10,468 bases of DNA from positions 1 through 10,468 of the forward strand of contig CALKMT010000050.1 in assembly GCA_938091715.1 (NCBI GenBank). Direction: 5' to 3'. The position numbers were made by a program, and so were the translations under genes. The stretch comes from an uncultured Litorivicinus sp. Lineage in GTDB: Bacteria; Pseudomonadota; Gammaproteobacteria; Pseudomonadales; Litorivicinaceae. The notes beneath the pieces are model-generated. The model did not search any database. It saw only the letters and a program-made list of their open reading frames with translations, and was not told the origin of the DNA. Positions within the stretch are counted from its first letter, which is position 1, and each line of letters opens with the position of its first letter. This document shows positions 7,063 through 10,468 of the stretch, in pieces.

Positions 7063-7083
7063 CGGCTCGCTTGCATGCTTTTT
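7051..7083 (+). terminator. Intrinsic terminator of the ABM-fold gene
   Basis: AGCGAGCC (7052-7059) and GGCTCGCT (7064-7071) form a perfect 8-bp, GC-rich stem with a 4-nt loop, extendable by a G-T and a C-G pair. A T5 run (7079-7083) follows 7 nt after the stem, a slightly long gap. The gene's own TAG stop (7060-7062) is the first three bases of the loop. A small A-run on the opposite side may help stop transcription of the convergent cytochrome gene. Confidence 0.62.
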
Positions 7084-7087
7084 GGGT

Positions 7088-7393
7088 TTACTTGCTGCTG
7101 TAGTACGCAGCCAGGTCGGCGATGTCCTGGTCGGACAGGTTGGCAGCCATGCCGTACATCAGCGCCGCTTGATAACCGGTGCGCTCCTGCGAACGATAGG
7201 CCTGCAATGCGCCCTCTAGGTAAGCCGCGTTCTGGCCGGCCAGATTGGGGTAGGTAGGAATCATCGACTTGCCGTCTTGACCGTGGCAGCTGGCGCACAC
7301 CAGTGACTTACCTTGGCCGGCGGCTGCGTCGCCCGCAGCGCTCGCCATCATGGGTGACAGGGCGATAATCGATAGTGCGATCAATTTTTTCAT
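7088..7393 (-). CDS. Small secreted c-type cytochrome (class I, c553/c4-like)
   Basis: This is a monohaem periplasmic electron carrier. From the ATG at 7393 (101 residues) it begins with a signal peptide, MKKLIALSIIALSPMMASA, and the mature protein starts near AGDAAAG. The haem site is CASCH, followed by GQDGKS. The likely axial Met is in ALMYGMAANLSDQDIADLAA, 7 residues before LSD, as in cytochrome c4-type domains. An upstream ATG at 7405 would add MRQT. The downstream one has GAGG at a good distance and gives a cleaner signal peptide. The gene follows the racemase-family gene by 29 nt, and a TATAAC at about 7427-7422 could be a weak separate -10. Partner oxidase or reductase genes are not in view. 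Confidence 0.9.
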   Translation of the reverse strand: MKKLIALSIIALSPMMASAAGDAAAGQGKSLVCASCHGQDGKSMIPTYPNLAGQNAAYLEGALQAYRSQERTGYQAALMYGMAANLSDQDIADLAAYYSSK

Positions 7394-7422
7394 CGTTTGC
7401 CTCATTTAGTTATTTCTAAAGG

Positions 7423-8088
7423 TTATATGGTTGTGCTTTCCAGCATCATTTTTACATGACAATCCAGGGAATCGACAACCTTAGGTGAGGTTTGTTGATC
7501 CAGAACCAAGCCGAGTTCGGTGCAGGCCAACAGAATAGTGCCATCAAATGCCTCGGCCAGGTCACGAAAATAGGCCTGACTGGCGGGGATGACCTGGTCC
7601 TGGCACAGCTCTTGGTAAATTATTCGGTGAATTTCGGCCTGTTGTTCGGGGTTGGGTAGGCGGATATCACAGCCTAACCGCGCCAGCGGGTCAGTCAGAA
7701 AGGATTGCTGCATGGTGTAAGCCGTGCCCAGTAATAAGGTTGGCGTATCCCCGATGGCCTGGGCGATGCCGTCAGCAATGTGCAACACCGGCACCTCAAC
7801 GGCGGCCTGAATTCCATCGAAACACCGGTGCATGGTGTTGGCGCCAATGGCAATCCCGCCCACTCCAGCGCGCTCAAGCCCCTGGGCATGGCTGGCCAGT
7901 GTTTGCTCGATCTGGGTCCAGTTACCCTCGGCTTGGGCTTGAGCCAGCGGCGCAAAGTCAACCGAATGGATAATAATTGGCGCGCTGTGAAGCCCGCCCA
8001 TCCGTGCCTGATAGGCCTGGTTAAGTTTTTCGTAGTAGTGCGCGGTACTGACCCAAGAGGTCCCGCCCAATAGCCCAACTGGTTTCAT
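7423..8088 (-). CDS. Aspartate/glutamate racemase family protein (YgeA-like)
   Basis: This 221-residue protein belongs to the cofactor-independent Asp/Glu racemase superfamily and resembles E. coli YgeA, with MKPVGLLGGTSWVSTAHYYE at the start, GGLHSAPIIIHSVDF, and the second catalytic cysteine Cys189 in ACTELGL. At the first catalytic position it reads G82-A83-N-T-M-H, so neither Cys nor the Thr reported for YgeA (Thr83) is present. Cys88 in MHRC is nearby, but five residues away. It may be a one-base enzyme, a different isomerase or decarboxylase of the superfamily, or a binding protein. It is intact, starts 39 bp from the divergent glnS, and the cytochrome gene follows it. Substrate unknown. 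Confidence 0.85.
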   Translation of the reverse strand: MKPVGLLGGTSWVSTAHYYEKLNQAYQARMGGLHSAPIIIHSVDFAPLAQAQAEGNWTQIEQTLASHAQGLERAGVGGIAIGANTMHRCFDGIQAAVEVPVLHIADGIAQAIGDTPTLLLGTAYTMQQSFLTDPLARLGCDIRLPNPEQQAEIHRIIYQELCQDQVIPASQAYFRDLAEAFDGTILLACTELGLVLDQQTSPKVVDSLDCHVKMMLESTTI

Positions 8089-8127
8089 AATCCGTTACAC
8101 TCGCGCTTTATTTTTGATACGACCCTC

Positions 8128-9780
8128 ATGAGCGACAAACCTCAACATTTTATAGCCGACGCCATCCAGGCCGACTTGGATAGCGGTAACCACGATAGCA
8201 TCGTCACCCGTTTTCCGCCGGAGCCCAATGGGTATCTGCACGTCGGGCACGCCAAGTCGATCTGTTTGAATTTTGGCATTGCCCAAGAATTTGGCGGCCA
8301 AACGAATCTGCGTTTTGACGACACGAATCCAGAAAAAGAAGATCAGGAATACATCGACGCGATTCGCCGTGACGTGGCCTGGCTGGGATTTGAGTGGGCC
8401 AAAGAGTGCTATGCCAGTGACTATTTTGAGCAGCTGTATGCCTGGGCTCAGGACCTGATTCAGCGTGATCTGGCCTATGTGGACGAGCTGGATGCGGAAC
8501 AGATGCGGGCCTATCGCGGTACGCTAAAGCAGCCGGGTCAGAACAGTCCGTTCCGAGACCGCCCGGCTCAAGAGTCGCTGGATTTGTTTGCCGGCATGCG
8601 GGCTGGGGACTTTGCCGAGGGCCAGTACATCCTGCGGGCCAAGATCGACATGGCGCACCCGAATATCAATATGCGCGACCCGGCGCTGTATCGAATTCGC
8701 CGCGCGCATCACCCGCGCACCGGTGACGCCTGGAATATTTATCCGACCTATGACTTTGCGCATGGGCAGTCGGATGCGATCGAACAGATCACGCACAGCC
8801 TGTGCACCCTGGAGTTTGAGGATCACCGGCCTTTGTACGAGTGGTTTATCGACAACCTGCCGGTGCCTGGGCAGCCGCGACAAATCGAATTCAGTCGCCT
8901 GCAATTGGAGCATTGCCTGACCAGCAAACGTAAGTTGCTGGCCTTGGTGACAGAAGGCCATGTCCAGGGGTGGGACGACCCCCGCATGCCGACGATCAGT
9001 GGCATGCGCCGCCGTGGATTTACCCCGGCTTCGATTCGCGATTTTTGTTCGCGCATTGGGGTCACGAAAAAAGCCAACACCATCGAGATGTCCTTGCTCG
9101 AGACCTGCCTGCGTAGCGATTTAGAAAATACCGCGCGCCGCGGATTTGCGGTCCAGGACCCGATCAAGCTGACGATCACTAACTGGCCCCAGGGCGAAGT
9201 GCTGGCGCTGGACGCGGCCTGGCACCAACGGGTGCCCGAGCTGGGTACTCGCCCCTTGGAGTTTGACGGCACGGTGTATATCGACCGGGCCGACTTTGAA
9301 GAGGTGCCGCCGCCAAAATATTTCCGCCTGAAACCCGGCGGCAGCGTTCGGCTGAAGTACGCATTTATTGTGGATTTCGAATCGCTGATCAAAGACGAGC
9401 AAGGCAACATCGCCGAGATCCTGTGCACCTACGATCCTGCGACCCGCAGCGGTCAGGACGAGTCAGGCCGCAAGGTCAAGGGCACCATCCAATGGGTGCC
9501 CAGCCAGTCGGTACCGGCCGAGATGCGCCTGTATGACCGGCTGTTTAGTGACCCGAATCCGGTGGGCGATGATCTGATTAACGAGCTGAACCCCGAGTCC
9601 TTGGTACTCAAACAGGGGCTGGTCGAACCTGCGTTGGCCGCGGTTGAAGTGGGTGAGATTGTTCAGTTCGAGCGGATTGGGTTCTTTCGGAAGGATGAAG
9701 ATTCAAGCGCATCCGAGCCGGTGTTTAACCGCGCGGTCACCTTGAAAGACGGTTGGGCCAAGGCCCAGAAAAAAGGCTAG
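8128..9780 (+). CDS. glnS: Glutaminyl-tRNA synthetase
   Basis: This cytoplasmic enzyme charges tRNA-Gln directly with glutamine. It is 550 residues long (E. coli 554). The class I nucleotide-binding site is FPPEPNGYLHVGHAKS (HVGH at 38-41), and the KMSKS-type loop is LTSKRKL (264-270). The Met of the usual VMSKR is Thr here. GWDDPRMPTISGMRRRGFTP (281-300) is a GlnRS/GluRS signature, and the long C-terminal part from about 340 is the anticodon-binding beta-barrel pair of bacterial/eukaryotic-type GlnRS. GlnRS proteins of this type distinguish gammaproteobacteria and few other bacteria. There is no clear Shine-Dalgarno before the ATG (GACCCTC), although the start agrees with the E. coli protein. 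The stop overlaps that of the convergent gene. Confidence 0.97.
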   Translation: MSDKPQHFIADAIQADLDSGNHDSIVTRFPPEPNGYLHVGHAKSICLNFGIAQEFGGQTNLRFDDTNPEKEDQEYIDAIRRDVAWLGFEWAKECYASDYFEQLYAWAQDLIQRDLAYVDELDAEQMRAYRGTLKQPGQNSPFRDRPAQESLDLFAGMRAGDFAEGQYILRAKIDMAHPNINMRDPALYRIRRAHHPRTGDAWNIYPTYDFAHGQSDAIEQITHSLCTLEFEDHRPLYEWFIDNLPVPGQPRQIEFSRLQLEHCLTSKRKLLALVTEGHVQGWDDPRMPTISGMRRRGFTPASIRDFCSRIGVTKKANTIEMSLLETCLRSDLENTARRGFAVQDPIKLTITNWPQGEVLALDAAWHQRVPELGTRPLEFDGTVYIDRADFEEVPPPKYFRLKPGGSVRLKYAFIVDFESLIKDEQGNIAEILCTYDPATRSGQDESGRKVKGTIQWVPSQSVPAEMRLYDRLFSDPNPVGDDLINELNPESLVLKQGLVEPALAAVEVGEIVQFERIGFFRKDEDSSASEPVFNRAVTLKDGWAKAQKKG

Positions 9781-10202
9781 AAACGAAAGCGCAGTTGCAG
9801 GTTAACCACGGGCTCGGAGTTCAATGCCGAGCCTGGTTTTAAGTCCCGGGCATCCTGGCAGTCAGGCGCCGCACAGCGGTCACCCTGACGCTCCATCCAG
9901 CCCAAATCCGCAGACAGATCCAGATTGCCCAACTGCTGTTGCACGCCAATGCCCACATAGGCTGCGGCTTGCTCCAGGTCGTTCTTGCCAAATTGCTGCT
10001 GGGTGTCCTCGCCATCGATGACCAGCCCGCCGGAAAACCGAAGGCCCAGGGGCCCAACGGGGGAATCGGCGATCATGGCTTGGCCCTGGGTGCTTTGATC
10101 CTGGGCAAAAGATTCAGGCGATTGAATCCCCACCGTGGAATCGGCGAAGGACGCACTCGATAGTAGTGCGGTCAGACAGAAGAGCAGGCCTAGGTTCTTC
10201 AT
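9777..10202 (-). CDS. Small exported, probably outer-membrane protein of unknown function
   Basis: From the ATG at 10202 the protein has 141 residues and begins with a signal peptide, MKNLGLLFCLTALLSSASFA, cut before about DSTVG. The long frame could start upstream at 10349, but that would put 49 unlikely residues before the signal peptide. AAGAG lies just before the chosen ATG. The rest has short strands alternating polar and non-polar residues (GLRFSGGLVIDG, AYVGIGVQQQLG, LDLSADLGW, EPVVNLQLRFRF). It ends in Phe, as outer-membrane beta-barrel proteins do. A Cys pair, CAAPDC, sits in a loop. With few strands it may oligomerise. Function is unknown. It is antisense to the glnS 3' end by 4 bp. 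Confidence 0.68.
   Translation of the reverse strand: MKNLGLLFCLTALLSSASFADSTVGIQSPESFAQDQSTQGQAMIADSPVGPLGLRFSGGLVIDGEDTQQQFGKNDLEQAAAYVGIGVQQQLGNLDLSADLGWMERQGDRCAAPDCQDARDLKPGSALNSEPVVNLQLRFRF
9809..9840 (+). terminator. Possible glnS terminator inside the convergent gene
   Basis: On the plus strand, CGGGCTCGG (9809-9817) pairs with CCGAGCCTG (9827-9835), 9 bp with one G-T pair, around a 9-nt loop. One G and then TTTT (9837-9840) follow. It begins 29 nt after the glnS stop and would end glnS transcripts. It lies wholly in the coding region of the opposite-strand envelope gene. Confidence 0.45.
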
Positions 10203-10283
10203 TACTCTTAAAACTAGCACAGCAAAAATTTTTAGCACCCGTGCCGAGGTCCTAAGCATCGGAAACTGAGGGCCGGTTCGCAG

Positions 10284-10312
10284 TCGACAACCGGGCGGGT
10301 TTCGAGCATATT
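10284..10312 (+). promoter_or_regulatory. Possible promoter of the Dabb-domain gene
   Basis: TCGACA (10284-10289, 5 of 6 to -35) and CATATT (10307-10312, 4 of 6 to -10) are separated by 17 bp, giving a start of transcription near 10319 and a leader of about 19 nt. The -10 hexamer lies in the left arm of a 7-bp inverted repeat. Confidence 0.35.
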
Positions 10313-10329
10313 TATGCCGCCAAAATATG
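10307..10329. repeat. 7-bp inverted repeat over -10 and ribosome-binding region
   Basis: CATATTT (10307-10313) and AAATATG (10323-10329) form a perfect inverted repeat with a 9-nt spacer. The right arm touches GAGG (10329-10332), the likely ribosome-binding site of the next gene. It could be an operator. As an AU-rich RNA hairpin it would be weak, and the left arm probably precedes the transcript start. Confidence 0.4.
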
Positions 10330-10337
10330 AGGTCCCA

Positions 10338-10468
10338 ATGCTGCATCACATCGTTCTGTTTTCCGCTAAATCGCCCGAGTACGTCGACGAAATCTTTCAG
10401 GGCTTAAAGCTGCTGGAGCAGATCCCGCATTCGGAAACCTTGGTCATTACCCGCAACCTGAAAAAAGA
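10338..10468 (+). CDS. Dabb (stress-responsive alpha/beta-barrel) domain protein, cut by the window edge
   Basis: Only the first 43 codons are present and the frame is open to the end of the window. The N-terminus MLHHIVLFSAKSPEYVDEIF, followed by GLKLLEQIPHSETLVITRN, matches the first strand and helix of the Dabb domain, a small dimeric ferredoxin-like barrel of about 100 residues found in many bacteria and plants. The function of bacterial Dabb proteins is mostly unknown. The start is ATG with GAGG 5 nt upstream. It is divergent from the envelope gene across 135 bp (10203-10337). Confidence 0.75.
   Translation, partial: MLHHIVLFSAKSPEYVDEIFQGLKLLEQIPHSETLVITRNLKK

Noticed and set aside
8089..8127. 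Promoter for glnS or the racemase gene in the 39-bp divergent gap
   Set aside because: The region is AT-rich, but no -35/-10 pair with acceptable spacing and matches was found on either strand.
9754..9775. TGGGCC-AA-GGCCCA dyad near a homopolymer run as a terminator for the minus-strand gene
   Set aside because: On the minus strand the T-run comes before the hairpin, not after it, and the sequence is coding for the GlnRS C-terminus (AKAQKKG).
10203..10349. Extended start of the envelope gene with 49 extra codons
   Set aside because: The added residues precede a clear signal peptide and overlap the start of the divergent Dabb gene; ATG at 10202 is far better.

Overview
This window looks like a moderately GC-rich gammaproteobacterial chromosome. 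It carries a complete SUF iron-sulfur assembly locus closely resembling the E. coli proteins, a directly charging glutaminyl-tRNA synthetase of the E. coli type, a Fur-type operator, and a small envelope protein with a signal peptide and a terminal Phe. I cannot name the genus. Apart from genes cut at the right edge, all genes look intact, and I see no insertion sequence, phage gene, CRISPR array, tRNA or rRNA.

Layout: Positions 34-5966 (minus strand) hold a tight operon, in transcription order: Rrf2-type regulator, sufB, sufC, sufD, sufS, sufT, and a small Rieske [2Fe-2S] ferredoxin. Junctions are 1-nt or 4-nt overlaps (TGATG, ATGA, GTGA) or 9-nt gaps, and a short hairpin overlaps the final stop codon. 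Upstream, on the same strand but beyond a 91-bp regulatory gap, lies sufE, preceded by a 74-codon gene of unknown function. The gap (5967-6057) is the densest regulatory region: a 17-bp Fur-like palindrome, a 10-bp inverted repeat, a sigma70-type promoter (TTGAAA, 17 bp, TATTAT) and a 9-bp inverted repeat lying across the -35/-10 spacer. The promoter lies so close to the regulator ATG that the transcript is predicted to be leaderless or nearly so.

Positions 6754-7062 (plus) hold an antibiotic-biosynthesis-monooxygenase-fold protein ending in a hairpin terminator, convergent with a small secreted c-type cytochrome (7088-7393, minus). Upstream of the cytochrome is an aspartate/glutamate-racemase-family gene (7423-8088, minus) that lacks the first catalytic residue. 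It is divergent from glnS (8128-9780, plus). glnS runs tail to tail, with overlapping stop codons, into a small signal-peptide/outer-membrane-like gene (9777-10202, minus). The right edge cuts a Dabb-domain gene (from 10338, plus).

How it works together: SufS with SufE mobilises sulfur from cysteine, SufBCD builds the cluster, SufT helps maturation, and the Rrf2 regulator (probably cluster-sensing) together with Fur is predicted to tie operon expression to iron and cluster status. The role of the terminal Rieske protein is unknown; electron supply is a reasonable inference. This is mostly a housekeeping region. The best second-look items are the regulatory gap, the Rieske gene closing the operon, the altered racemase active site and the unknown small gene before sufE.
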